Shown: positions 36,867 through 46,485, counted from the stretch's first letter. The stretch: 64,000 bases of DNA from Acidiphilium iwatense (GCF_021556475.1 NZ_JAKGBZ010000013.1:1-64000); one strand, 5' to 3'. Notes: generated by a model from the letters alone, not told the origin. Program-made: numbers and translations.

Positions 36867-38246
36867 ATGACCGATACCGATCAATCCGCTCGTTCCGGCC
36901 CGTCCCTCGCCCGGCTCGCCGATCTGCCCTGGAACCGGTTTCATACCGTTGTGGTGCTGCTGTTCGGCATGGGCTGGGCGATGGATGCGTTCGAGGTCAC
37001 GCTGATCGGCAATGTACTGGGTGCGTTGCGCAGCCGGTTCCATCTCGGTGCCGACGCGATGTCCGTGATCCTTGCCGCGTGGTTTGCCGGGCTGATGCTC
37101 GGCGCTTCCGGGTTCGGCATTCTCTCCGACCGGTATGGCCGCCGCCGCGTGTTTCTCGCGAGCCTGGTTCTCTACGGCATCGCGACGCTCGCCACCGCCT
37201 TTGCCCCGAGCCTCGCGGCGCTTCTCGCCCTGAGATTGCTCGCGGGCATCGGGGTCGGCGCCGAATATGCCGCGATCAACGCGGCGATCACCGAACTGGT
37301 GCCGAGCCGCTCGCGCGGCCGCGCCGCCGCGATCGTGCTGAATTTCTGGCCGGTCGGCAGCCTCGCCGCCGCGCTCCTGTCCTGGCTGGTGCTCTCCGCC
37401 GTGCCGCCCGATCTCGGCTGGCGTGTGGTGTTCGGTTTCGGCGGGGTGATCGCCCTGTCGGCGGCATGGCTGCGCCGGCATCTGCCTGAAAGCCCGCGCT
37501 GGCTGATCGCGGTGGACCGGACGGACGAGGCGCACGCCGTGATCGACGCGATCGAGGCCGGGCTGACCCGGCTGCCCGCGCCCGAGGCGGCGCCGTTCCG
37601 CCGGCGGGTCGGCTTTCAGGGCGCCATGCTGGCAACCCTGATCCGCCGCCATCCCGGCCGACTCGCTCTGGGCGCACTGCTCGATTTCGCCGAAGCCTCC
37701 GGCTATTACGGGCTGTTCGCCTTTCTGCCCATCGTCGTTCTGCCCGCGCTGCACCTGCCGGCGGCGCGCCTGCCGGTATTCTACCTTGCCGGCAGCCTCG
37801 GCGCGCTGGCGGGCGGTTTCGCCGCCGCGGCCCTGCTCGACCGGATCGGCAGGGGTTGGACCGTCGGCGGCTTCTATCTCGCCACCGCGATCGGCACGAT
37901 CGGCTTTGCCGCCATCACCGGCCTGGGCGCGGGCGCGATCATGGCCGGGTTCGCCCTGGTCAATTGCCTTGCCACCGGAAGTTGGATCGCCGCCTATCCG
38001 ACCTTTTCCGAACTTTTCCCCACGACGCTGCGCGCCACCGGGATCGGCGCGAGCGTCGCGGTGGGACGGATCGGCGCCATGGCTTCGCCGTTTCTGGTCG
38101 CCTATGCCGGGAGTTTCAGCATGAAGGCGGCATTGCTGCTGCTCGCCGGGTTCTGGCTTCTGGGTGCCGCGGTGATCCTGGTCTGGCGGTTTGGCGGCGG
38201 GATCGAGGCGCGCGGGCTTGCATTGGAAACCATCGCCGATGCCTGA
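36867..38246 (+). CDS. MFS transporter, first gene of the radical SAM cluster
   Basis: A 459-residue, 12-helix MFS protein of the sugar-porter/NiaP-like kind. GWAMDAFEVTLIG lies in helix 1, SDRYGRRRVF in the 2-3 loop and PESPRWL after helix 6. The start is at MTDTDQSARS. Its last eight bases overlap the start of the metallophosphoesterase/radical SAM gene, so it belongs to that operon. It could export or import the product or substrate of the cluster. No arsenic- or metal-specific residues are evident. Confidence 0.85.
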   Translation: MTDTDQSARSGPSLARLADLPWNRFHTVVVLLFGMGWAMDAFEVTLIGNVLGALRSRFHLGADAMSVILAAWFAGLMLGASGFGILSDRYGRRRVFLASLVLYGIATLATAFAPSLAALLALRLLAGIGVGAEYAAINAAITELVPSRSRGRAAAIVLNFWPVGSLAAALLSWLVLSAVPPDLGWRVVFGFGGVIALSAAWLRRHLPESPRWLIAVDRTDEAHAVIDAIEAGLTRLPAPEAAPFRRRVGFQGAMLATLIRRHPGRLALGALLDFAEASGYYGLFAFLPIVVLPALHLPAARLPVFYLAGSLGALAGGFAAAALLDRIGRGWTVGGFYLATAIGTIGFAAITGLGAGAIMAGFALVNCLATGSWIAAYPTFSELFPTTLRATGIGASVAVGRIGAMASPFLVAYAGSFSMKAALLLLAGFWLLGAAVILVWRFGGGIEARGLALETIADA

Positions 38247-40026
38247 CGCCACCGCGTTCGCGCTTCCGTCCGACATGCCGGTGATTCACGCCGACGAGCC
38301 GGTGCTGGCGTTCGGCGGCAGCTACAGCAATCTGCAGGCGACCGAAGCGCTACTCGCAGCCGCCGATCGGCACGGTATTCCGCCCGCGCGCATCATCTGC
38401 ACCGGGGACGTGATCGCCTATGGCGCCGATCCGAGAGCGACGCTCGACCGGCTGCGCGGTGCCGGTGTGGCGATCGTGATGGGCAATTGCGAGGAGCAGC
38501 TCGCGGCTGGCGCGGCGGATTGCGGCTGCGGTTTTGTTTCCGGCAGTGCGTGCGACCGGCTCTCCGCCGCCTGGTTCGATTTCGCGGCGGCGCGGATCAC
38601 CGACGAGGCGCGGCGGTTCATGGCAATGCTGCCGCGCCGGATCGACCTGATCATCGGCGGCCGGCGGCTCGCCATCGTCCACGGCGCGCCGAGCCGGATC
38701 AACCGCTTCCTGTTCGCTTCAGACGATGACGCCGGGTTCGCCGCCGAGATTGCGCTTGCCGGCACCGACGGCGTGATCGGCGGGCATTGCGGGCTCGGGT
38801 TCACCCGCATCGTCGGCGGGCGGATCTGGCACAATGCCGGCGCGATCGGCCTGCCGGCGAACGACGGCACGTCGCGCGGCTGGTATTCGATACTCACGCC
38901 GCGCCGCGATGGTTTTTCGCTCGCGGTCCATCCGCTCGGCTACGATTATCGCGCGGCGGCGGCGGCGATGCGCGCGGCGGGGCTGCCGGAAGACTACGCG
39001 GATGCGATCGAGACCGGCATCTGGCCGAGTTTCGACATTCTGCCCATCGCCGAGCAGGCGGCGACCGCGACGCCCCTGAGCCCCGAGCCGATCGCCTGGC
39101 CCGAGACGGCGCCGGCCGCTTCCGCCGGATTGTCCGATAGTCCGCCCGCTTCGGTCGAACTCGACGCGCTGGAAACACTCTGGTTCAATACCGGAACCTT
39201 GTGCAACATCGCGTGCGAAGGCTGCTATATCGAGAGCGGCCCGCGCAACGACCGGCTGATCTATCTTACCCGCGCCGCGTTCGAGACCGTTCTCGATGAG
39301 GCGGCGGGACTGTATCCCGGCCTGCGGGAAATCGGCTTTACCGGCGGCGAGCCCTTCATGAATCCCGACATCGTCGCGATGATCGGAACCGCGCTGACAC
39401 GCGGTTATCGGGCGCTGGTGCTGACCAATGCGATGCGCCCGATGCGGCGCCATGGCGATGCGCTGCGCGCGTTGCGCGCGGCACATGGGCAGCGCCTCGC
39501 GATTCGGGTTTCGCTCGACCACTACACGCAGGCTGGCCATGAACGGCTGCGCGGCGATGCGACCTGGACACCGGCGATCGACGGGCTGCGCTGGCTGGCG
39601 CGGGAGGGTTTCGCGCTTTCGGTCGCGGCGAGGCTCGATTCCGGCACCGAGGACGAGGCCGCGATGCGCGCGGGGTTCGCGGCGCTTTTCAACGTCCTGG
39701 ACATCCCGATCGATGCATCCGATCCAGCCGCACTCGTGCTGTTTCCCGAGATGACCGGGACCGGCACGGTACCGATCGTCACCGAGACGGCGTGGCGGGC
39801 GATGCGCCGGCGCGGGCGGGATGCGATGTGCCGCACCTCGCGCATGGTGGTGCATCGCAAGGGCAGTGCGATGCCCGAAATCGTCTCCTGCACCTTGCTG
39901 CCCTATGAGGAGCGGTTCAGCCTGGGGACGACGCTGCGCGAAGCATCTCGCGCGGTGACGATCGATCACCGGCATTGCGCGCAATTCTGCGTTTTCGGCG
40001 GCGCATCCTGCTCGGGCGCACGATGA
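38239..40026 (+). CDS. Metallophosphoesterase-radical SAM fusion protein
   Basis: A 595-residue two-domain protein. Residues 20-260 resemble calcineurin-type phosphoesterases, with GDVIAYG (56-62), GNCE (82-85), VHGAP (147-151) and GHCG (182-185). The usual first D-x-H is GGSYSN at 26-31, and GHTH is changed to GHCG. Residues 305-595 are a radical SAM domain with the cluster motif C322-x3-C326-x2-C329 in LCNIACEGCYIESGPRND, followed by TGGEPFMNP. The end holds CAQFC and CSG, possible ligands of another cluster. It overlaps its neighbours on both sides. The substrate is unknown. Confidence 0.8.
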   Translation: MPDATAFALPSDMPVIHADEPVLAFGGSYSNLQATEALLAAADRHGIPPARIICTGDVIAYGADPRATLDRLRGAGVAIVMGNCEEQLAAGAADCGCGFVSGSACDRLSAAWFDFAAARITDEARRFMAMLPRRIDLIIGGRRLAIVHGAPSRINRFLFASDDDAGFAAEIALAGTDGVIGGHCGLGFTRIVGGRIWHNAGAIGLPANDGTSRGWYSILTPRRDGFSLAVHPLGYDYRAAAAAMRAAGLPEDYADAIETGIWPSFDILPIAEQAATATPLSPEPIAWPETAPAASAGLSDSPPASVELDALETLWFNTGTLCNIACEGCYIESGPRNDRLIYLTRAAFETVLDEAAGLYPGLREIGFTGGEPFMNPDIVAMIGTALTRGYRALVLTNAMRPMRRHGDALRALRAAHGQRLAIRVSLDHYTQAGHERLRGDATWTPAIDGLRWLAREGFALSVAARLDSGTEDEAAMRAGFAALFNVLDIPIDASDPAALVLFPEMTGTGTVPIVTETAWRAMRRRGRDAMCRTSRMVVHRKGSAMPEIVSCTLLPYEERFSLGTTLREASRAVTIDHRHCAQFCVFGGASCSGAR

Positions 40027-42125
40027 GCGGACCCATACGTCGATCCTGGTTGCGCTGGTTCGCGGCGGGCGCGATCGCGATCGTCTTCGTCCTGTTCTTC
40101 ACGCTGGGTGGCGCGCACGTTTTGACCGTTGCCGCGTTGCGCGCGCATCTGGCCCTACTCGGACGGTTCATCGCATTGCATCCGGTCGAGAGTTTTGCGC
40201 TGTATTTCGCGCTCTATGTGGTAGCGACCGGCCTGTCGGTGCCCGGTGCGGCCGCATTGACGCTTGGCGCCGGCGCGTTGTTCGGCCTTGCGGAAGGCGT
40301 TGTTCTGGTCTCTTTCGCGGCGAGCATCGGCGCTTCGATCGCTTTTCTGGTGTCGCGATTCCTGCTGCGCGATTGGGCGGCATCGCGTTTCCCCGCGATG
40401 TTCGAGCGGGTCGATCGCGGCGTCGCGCGCGATGGCGCGTTCTACATTCTGTCGCTGCGCCTGGTACCGGCAGTGCCGTTCGTGCTGATCAACACTCTTG
40501 CCGGGCTGACGCGGCTCGATCTCAAGCGGTTCTACTGGGCGAGCCAGTTCGGCATGTTGCCGGGAACGATCATCTATGTGAACGCGGGTGTGGGATTGGC
40601 ACGGCTTGGCGAGGGCGGGGAAATTCTGCCGCCGCGCCTGCTGATCGGCCTGCTGCTGCTGGCGATCCTGCCGATCGCCGCGACCCGCCTGCGCGATGCG
40701 CTGGCGCGCAAACGTATCTATACGCGCTGGCAAAGACCGCGCCGGTTCGACCGCGACGTGGTGGTGATCGGCGCGGGATCGGCCGGGCTTGTCAGTGCCT
40801 ACGTTGCTAACGCGTTGCGCGCCGAGGTGACATTGATCGAAGCCGGGCACATGGGCGGCGATTGCCTGAATACCGGCTGTGTGCCATCGAAATCGCTGCT
40901 GCGGTCGGCGCGCGAGGGGCTGAGCTTCACCGAGGCGCGGATGCGTATCCGTGAAGCGATCACCGTGATCGCACCGCATGATTCGGTCGCGCGCTACGCT
41001 TCCATGGGCATCGATGTGCGGCAGGGCAGGGCGATGATCGAAACGCCGTGGTCGGTGCGCGTCGATGGCGAAATCATCACCACGCGCGGCATCATTATCG
41101 CGACGGGCGCTGCACCGATCATCCCGCCGATTCCAGGACTTGCCGAGGCGCCCTACCTTACCTCCGAGACGATCTGGGATATGGCGGAATTGCCGCGCCG
41201 CCTCGTCGTGCTCGGCGGCGGCCCGATCGGCTGCGAACTGGCGCAAGGGTTTGCCCGGCTCGGCGCCGAAGTGACCTTGGTGGAGTTCGCCGATCGTGTT
41301 CTGCTTCGCGAGGATGACGACGTATCGGCGATGATCCGCGACGCGCTGAGCGCCGATGGTGTGCGCGTGCTGACGGGGCATCGCGCCGTGCGAGCTGACC
41401 GGGACGATGCCGGTTTTGCCTTGATCGCCGAATCGCAAGGCAACAGCAGCAGAATTGCGTTTGACCGCATTCTGGTTGCCGTCGGACGCAAGCCGCGCGC
41501 CGAAGGGTTCGGACTTGAGGCGCTGGAGATTGCGATGGGTGACGCCGGCGTGGTCGAGACCGACGCGTATCTGCGCACGATATTACCGAACATTCTTGCC
41601 TGCGGCGACGTGTCCGGCCCGTTTCAATTCACCCATGCCGGCGGGTATCAGGGCGGTTTCGCGGCGCTCAATGCGCTGTTTGGGGGCATATGGCGGTTCA
41701 GGCCGGATTATCGCGCGATACCCGCGGTCACGTTCACCGCGCCCGAGGTCGCGCGGGTGGGGCTGAACGCAAGCGCCGCACGCGAAGCCGGCATCGTGTT
41801 CGAGGAAACGCGCTACGAGCTTGCCGATCTCGATCGCGCGATCATCGAGGGCACGCCACAAGGGTTCGTCTCGGTGCTCACCGTGCCGGGGAAGGATCGC
41901 ATCCTCGGCGCCACCATCGTCGGCGCGGATGCCGGCGAGATGCTCGCCGGCTTCACCATTGCCATGCAGCACAAGCTCGGTCTAAAAAAACTGCTCGGCG
42001 CGATCTATCCTTATCCCACGCGGAGCGAGGCGGTGCGCGCGGTCGCCGGTGCCTGGCGGCAGAAGCACGCCTCCGCGCGGGGACTCGCAATTCTTGAAAA
42101 ATACCATGCCTGGCGACGGGGGTAA
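40023..42125 (+). CDS. TVP38/TMEM64 domain fused to a mercuric reductase-like flavoprotein
   Basis: A 700-residue fusion. Residues 10-225 form a DedA/TVP38-like membrane domain with LSVPGAAALTLGAGALFG and RLVPAVPFVLIN. Residues 244-700 are a pyridine-nucleotide disulfide reductase: FAD-binding VVVIGAGSAGLVSAY, the redox pair C281-x4-C286 in GGDCLNTGCVPSK, an NAD(P) site near LGGGPIGCELAQ, and a C-terminal dimerisation domain. The N-terminal metal-binding domain and C-terminal cysteine pair of MerA are absent, so mercury reduction is not expected. It overlaps both neighbours. Confidence 0.88.
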   Translation: MSGPIRRSWLRWFAAGAIAIVFVLFFTLGGAHVLTVAALRAHLALLGRFIALHPVESFALYFALYVVATGLSVPGAAALTLGAGALFGLAEGVVLVSFAASIGASIAFLVSRFLLRDWAASRFPAMFERVDRGVARDGAFYILSLRLVPAVPFVLINTLAGLTRLDLKRFYWASQFGMLPGTIIYVNAGVGLARLGEGGEILPPRLLIGLLLLAILPIAATRLRDALARKRIYTRWQRPRRFDRDVVVIGAGSAGLVSAYVANALRAEVTLIEAGHMGGDCLNTGCVPSKSLLRSAREGLSFTEARMRIREAITVIAPHDSVARYASMGIDVRQGRAMIETPWSVRVDGEIITTRGIIIATGAAPIIPPIPGLAEAPYLTSETIWDMAELPRRLVVLGGGPIGCELAQGFARLGAEVTLVEFADRVLLREDDDVSAMIRDALSADGVRVLTGHRAVRADRDDAGFALIAESQGNSSRIAFDRILVAVGRKPRAEGFGLEALEIAMGDAGVVETDAYLRTILPNILACGDVSGPFQFTHAGGYQGGFAALNALFGGIWRFRPDYRAIPAVTFTAPEVARVGLNASAAREAGIVFEETRYELADLDRAIIEGTPQGFVSVLTVPGKDRILGATIVGADAGEMLAGFTIAMQHKLGLKKLLGAIYPYPTRSEAVRAVAGAWRQKHASARGLAILEKYHAWRRG

Positions 42126-42795
42126 GATCGCGGTCGTCATCCCCGCGCTGAACGAGGCGGAGCACCTGCCCGCGACGCTTGCGTCGTTGCGCGAGGGCGG
42201 CGCGTTGATCGGCGAGATCATCGTCGCGGACGGTGGCAGCGACGATGCGACATGCGACATCGCGCGGGCGGCGGGCGCGGTTGTGATCGCCGCACCACGT
42301 GGCCGAGGCGCGCAAATTGCCGCCGGGGTCGCGGCGAGCCGGGAACAATGGCTGCTGATTCTGCACGCCGATACCGTGCTGGCGCCGGGCTGGTGCGTGG
42401 GCGTTCGACGTGCCATCGCGAGCGGAAAATGTTTCGCTTATTATGGCAGGCTGCGCTTCGCGAGTGCCGATCCGCGTGCCCGCATCGTCGAGAAACTCGC
42501 TGACTGGCGCAGCCGGTTTCTGGGCCTGCCCTATGGCGATCAGGCACTTCTGATCCCGCGCGCGCTGCTGGATTTGATCGGCGGCATGCCGTTCCTGCCG
42601 CTGATGGAGGATGTCGCGCTTGCGCGCGCGCTTAGGCGAGACCGGCTCGCGCCGATGGACGTGATCGCGATGACCGATGCGTCGGCTTATATGCGCGATG
42701 GCTGGTTCATGCGATCCGCGCGCAATATGTGGCGGCTTGCGCGGTTTTTCGCGGGCGCGGACCCGGAGGTTCTTGCCGCGCGATATCGGCGATGA
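42106..42795 (+). CDS. Family 2 glycosyltransferase of the TIGR04283 (arsenosugar-associated) type
   Basis: A 229-residue GT-A fold glycosyltransferase. VVIPALNEAEHLPATL at the start, the conserved IIVADGGSDDAT, GRGAQIAAG and LHADT are the signatures of TIGR04283, a family named for its place in arsenosugar clusters of other bacteria. The first 20 bases overlap the preceding flavoprotein gene. A single helix-like end and no signal suggest a cytoplasmic or membrane-surface enzyme. The acceptor is not deducible. Confidence 0.85.
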   Translation: MPGDGGKIAVVIPALNEAEHLPATLASLREGGALIGEIIVADGGSDDATCDIARAAGAVVIAAPRGRGAQIAAGVAASREQWLLILHADTVLAPGWCVGVRRAIASGKCFAYYGRLRFASADPRARIVEKLADWRSRFLGLPYGDQALLIPRALLDLIGGMPFLPLMEDVALARALRRDRLAPMDVIAMTDASAYMRDGWFMRSARNMWRLARFFAGADPEVLAARYRR

Positions 42796-43388
42796 GCCGG
42801 CCCGTGGTCATCGTCTTTGCGCGCGCGCCGCGCCTCGGCACGGTCAAGCGGCGGCTGGCGCGGGATATCGGTGTGCGGGAGGCGCTGCGCTTTCATCGGA
42901 ACGCATTGTCGCGATTGCTGCGCGAATTGCGCGACTTGCGCGGCGTTGACGTGGTGATCGCGATCACGCCGAATCGGGCGCGCGACGATCTCGCTTCGCG
43001 ATATCGCAGAATAGGGCAAGGACGCGGCGATCTCGGCGCGCGAATGGCGCGTGCGTTCCGAACGTTTCCGCGCCGCCGTGTGGTTCTGATCGGCAGCGAC
43101 ATTCCCGGTATTTGTGCGGTCGATATTCGCGAAGGTTTACGCAAGCTGCGTGGGTGCGACGCGGTATTCGGCCCGGCGATGGATGGCGGCTACTGGCTGA
43201 TCGGCATGACCGGACGCCGGCCGGCCGCGCCGTTCGGCAATGTACGCTGGTCGAGTTCCCATGCGCTGGACGACACGATCGCCAATTTTGCGGGCCATCG
43301 CATCCGCTATCTGCGCCATTTGCGCGATATCGACGATGCCGCCGCGTTCTATTCCACCGTGACCGATTTCGCGAGGTTGCGCGGCTGA
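42792..43388 (+). CDS. TIGR04282-type glycosyltransferase/nucleotidyltransferase-like protein
   Basis: A 198-residue protein of the TIGR04282 (DUF2064) family, related to nucleotidyltransferase-like GT-A folds. VIVFARAPRLGTVKRRLA at the N-terminus, LIGSDIPGI and FGPAMDGGYWLIG are its hallmarks. It usually stands beside a TIGR04283 gene, as here, with a 4-base ATGA overlap. It is the last gene of the cluster. Its 3' end overlaps by 40 bases the end of convergent glmS. Confidence 0.88.
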   Translation: MSRPVVIVFARAPRLGTVKRRLARDIGVREALRFHRNALSRLLRELRDLRGVDVVIAITPNRARDDLASRYRRIGQGRGDLGARMARAFRTFPRRRVVLIGSDIPGICAVDIREGLRKLRGCDAVFGPAMDGGYWLIGMTGRRPAAPFGNVRWSSSHALDDTIANFAGHRIRYLRHLRDIDDAAAFYSTVTDFARLRG

Positions 43389-45172
43389 TCGACATCGGTG
43401 CCCTTCAGCATCGCCACGTGATAGGCGAGCAACTGCACCGGAATCGCGTACAGAATCGGTGCCACGAACGGATCGCAATCGGGCAGGATGATCGTGCGTG
43501 TGGCGATACCGGCGAGTTTGGCCGCGCCTTCCTTGTCGCTGAACACGATGATATGCCCGCCACGCGCCGCCGCTTCCTGAAGGTTGGACGCGGTTTTTTC
43601 GAAGAGCGGGCCGGAGGGGATCGCCGCGATCACCGGCACCGAAGGGTCGATCAGCGCGATCGGTCCGTGCTTCATCTCGCCGGCCGGATAGCCTTCGGCG
43701 TGGATATAGCTCAGTTCCTTGAGTTTCAAAGCGCCTTCGAGCGCGATCGGCATCATCGAGCCACGGCCGAAAAACAGCACGTCGCGCGCATCCTGGATCT
43801 CGGCGGCCAGCGCGCGGATGATCTCGTCGTCGTTGAGCACCTGTGCGGCCTTGGCCGGCAGTTCCATCAGTGCCGAGACGAGGGCGCCGATCGTCGCATC
43901 GTCGCGTGTGCCGCGCGCGCGGGCGAGCGCCAGGGTGAAGCCGGCCAGCACCGTGAGTTGCGCGGTGAAGGCCTTGGTGCTCGCCACGCTGATTTCCGGC
44001 CCCGCGATGGTTTCCAGCAAGAGGTCGCTCTCGCGCGCCATCGTGCTTTCCGGCACGTTGACCACCGACATGACCTTGCAGCCAAGCTGCCTCATGTAGC
44101 GCAACGCGGCCATGGTATCGGCGGTTTCGCCCGACTGGCTGACCACCAGGCCGAGCTGGTCGCGCGCGAGCGGCGGGGCGCGATAGCGGAATTCGCTGGC
44201 GACATCGGCATCGACCGGGATGCGGGCGTATTCCTCCAGCCAGTAACGCGCCGTCAGCCCGGCATAGAAGGCCGAGCCGCAGGCCGAAATGGTGATGCGC
44301 GGAATCGCGGCGAGATCGATCGCGAGATCGGGCAGCACCGGCATCCGCGTCGCCGGATCGATCATCCGGTTGAGCGTGTCGCCGATCATCACCGGGTTAT
44401 CGTGCAGTTCCTTTTCCATGAAGTGACGGAAATTGCCCTTGCCGATCGAGGCGCCGGTCAGGCGCGTCAGCTTGATTTCCCGTTCCACCTTGCGGTCCGC
44501 CTCGTCGCGGAATTCCGCGCCGGTGCGGGAAACGATCACCCAATCCCCATCCTGCAAATAGGCGATGCGGCGGGTCAGTGGCGCTAACGCCAGCGCGTCC
44601 GAGCCGAGATACATTTCGTCTTCGCCATAACCAACCGCCAGAGGTGCGCCACGCTGCGCGCCGATGATCAACTCCGGGTGATCGGCAAAGATCAAGGCAA
44701 GCGCATAGGCGCCTTCGAGTTTGCGGAATGTGGCGGCGGCGGCCTCGATCGGCGCCATGCCGCGCGCGAGATGCAGATCGACCAGTTGCGCCACGGTTTC
44801 GGTATCGGTCTCGGTTAGAAAAACCTGGCCTTCGGCTTCAAGTTCGGTGCGCAACGCGGCATGATTCTCGATGATGCCGTTATGCACCACGGCGACCCGA
44901 TCGGTACCGTGCGGATGCGCGTTGGCCTCGGTGGGGGCGCCGTGCGTCGCCCAGCGCGTGTGGCCGATGCCGGTGGCGCCGTCGAGCTTACGGGCCTCAA
45001 GCGCTCCCGCGAGGTTGCGCAATTTGCCCTCGGCGCGGCGCCGGTCGATCTTTCCGTTCACCAGTGTGGCAATTCCGGCACTGTCATAGCCGCGATAGGC
45101 GAGGCGGGAGAGGCCATCGAGCAACAAAGGCGCCGCCGCGTCCTTGCCGATAACGCCGACGATGCCGCACAT
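43349..45172 (-). CDS. glmS: Glutamine--fructose-6-phosphate aminotransferase
   Basis: A 607-residue enzyme that makes glucosamine-6-phosphate. The N-terminal amidotransferase begins with the nucleophile Cys2 in MCGIVGVIG, and GHTRWATHG follows. Two SIS domains hold the sugar site, with SACGSAFYAG and SQSGETADT, and the C-terminus ends NLAKSVTVE. It is downstream of glmU; its ATG overlaps the glmU stop by one base. No glmS ribozyme can lie in between, since there is no leader. Confidence 0.97.
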   Translation of the reverse strand: MCGIVGVIGKDAAAPLLLDGLSRLAYRGYDSAGIATLVNGKIDRRRAEGKLRNLAGALEARKLDGATGIGHTRWATHGAPTEANAHPHGTDRVAVVHNGIIENHAALRTELEAEGQVFLTETDTETVAQLVDLHLARGMAPIEAAAATFRKLEGAYALALIFADHPELIIGAQRGAPLAVGYGEDEMYLGSDALALAPLTRRIAYLQDGDWVIVSRTGAEFRDEADRKVEREIKLTRLTGASIGKGNFRHFMEKELHDNPVMIGDTLNRMIDPATRMPVLPDLAIDLAAIPRITISACGSAFYAGLTARYWLEEYARIPVDADVASEFRYRAPPLARDQLGLVVSQSGETADTMAALRYMRQLGCKVMSVVNVPESTMARESDLLLETIAGPEISVASTKAFTAQLTVLAGFTLALARARGTRDDATIGALVSALMELPAKAAQVLNDDEIIRALAAEIQDARDVLFFGRGSMMPIALEGALKLKELSYIHAEGYPAGEMKHGPIALIDPSVPVIAAIPSGPLFEKTASNLQEAAARGGHIIVFSDKEGAAKLAGIATRTIILPDCDPFVAPILYAIPVQLLAYHVAMLKGTDVDQPRNLAKSVTVE

Positions 45173-46485
45173 CAGTGTTTTCCTTTTGTTAATCGGATCG
45201 TGGCCGCGCGGCCGGATTTCGTGACCTGACGGCCGCGCGCGATGGCCAGCGCATCGGCCTCGACATTCTCGGTGATGACGCTGCCCGCGCCGATGATGGC
45301 GCCGTCGCCCACCGAAACCGGTGCCACCAGGGCGACATCGGAGCCGACGAACACATCCGCGCCGATTGTCGTGCGATGTTTCGCATAGCCATCGTAATTG
45401 CAGGTGATGGTGCCGGCGCCGATATTGCTGCGCGCGCCAATCTCGGTATCGCCGAGATAGGTGAGATGGTTGGCCTTCACCCCGGCACCGAGCCGCGCCG
45501 CTTTCAACTCGACGAAATTGCCGACATGCGCACCATCCCCCACAATGCTTCCCGGCCTGATCCGCGCGTAGGGGCCGATGATCGCGCCCGGCCCGATCGT
45601 GCAGCCTTCGAGATGCGAAAAGGCGCGGATCGTCGCCCCTTCCTCGATCAGCACGCCGGGTCCGAACACCACATGCGGCTCGACCACGACATCCGGGGCG
45701 AATGCGGTATCGGCGGAGCAGAAGACGGTTTCCGGTGCGGTCATGGTCACGCCGGCGGCGAGTGCCGTCGCGCGCAACCGCGCCTGCATCGTTGCCTCGG
45801 CGGCGGCAAGTTCGGCACGGGAATTCACCCCCCGGCATTCGTCCCACGGCGCCTCGATCACCGCGACGCGCGCACCCTCCGCATGGGCGACGGCGACCAG
45901 ATCGGTGAGGTAGAATTCGCCCTTCGCATTGGCGTCGCCGATCTTGCCCAGCCAGCGGCGCAGATTATCGGCACGGGCGGAAAACCCGCCGACATTGCAG
46001 AGCGGGATGGCACGCTCGGCCTCGGTCGCCTCGGCGTATTCGACAATGCGCGTCGCGAAACCGGGATCGCCCACGATACGGCCATACGCGCCGGGTTCGG
46101 GCGGGCGGGTGCCGAGCAGGGCCATCGCCGCGTCGCCATCGGCCAGCCGCGCGCGAAGCCGGCCGAGCGTGGCGCCGGTGACGAGCGCGTTGTCGCCATA
46201 GATGATCGTCACCACGCCGTCGCCGAAGCGGCCGGCGGCGGCGCGAGCGGCATCGGCGGTGCCGCGGCGCTCGTGTTGGACGATGACCTCGTGCGGGGCG
46301 GCGGCCTCGGCAACCGTCTTCATGTCCGGGCCGGTGACCACCACGATCCGGTCGAATTTCGGCTCCGCCGCGCGGACGAGGTGCGACAGCATCGGCACCC
46401 CCGCGATCCGGTGCAGCACTTTCGGCAGTTTCGACTTCATGCGGGTGCCGAGGCCGGCGGCGAGGATCACGGCGACGTGTTGCAT
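45172..46485 (-). CDS. glmU: Bifunctional GlmU (uridylyltransferase/acetyltransferase)
   Basis: A 437-residue bifunctional enzyme for the last two steps to UDP-N-acetylglucosamine. The N-terminal pyrophosphorylase shows LAAGLGTRMKSKLPKVLH. The C-terminal left-handed beta-helix acetyltransferase has hexapeptide repeats and KANHLTYLGD. It is slightly shorter than the E. coli protein (456), mainly at the C-terminus. It forms a two-gene operon with glmS and is divergent from gph. Confidence 0.97.
   Translation of the reverse strand: MQHVAVILAAGLGTRMKSKLPKVLHRIAGVPMLSHLVRAAEPKFDRIVVVTGPDMKTVAEAAAPHEVIVQHERRGTADAARAAAGRFGDGVVTIIYGDNALVTGATLGRLRARLADGDAAMALLGTRPPEPGAYGRIVGDPGFATRIVEYAEATEAERAIPLCNVGGFSARADNLRRWLGKIGDANAKGEFYLTDLVAVAHAEGARVAVIEAPWDECRGVNSRAELAAAEATMQARLRATALAAGVTMTAPETVFCSADTAFAPDVVVEPHVVFGPGVLIEEGATIRAFSHLEGCTIGPGAIIGPYARIRPGSIVGDGAHVGNFVELKAARLGAGVKANHLTYLGDTEIGARSNIGAGTITCNYDGYAKHRTTIGADVFVGSDVALVAPVSVGDGAIIGAGSVITENVEADALAIARGRQVTKSGRAATIRLTKGKH

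Noticed and set aside
40023-42125. Mercury resistance reductase
   Set aside because: Only the flavin disulfide core is shared; the mercury-binding domain and C-terminal cysteine pair are absent, and no other mer genes are present.
45160-45200. A glmS ribozyme or riboswitch
   Set aside because: glmU and glmS overlap by a base, leaving no leader in which a ribozyme could lie.
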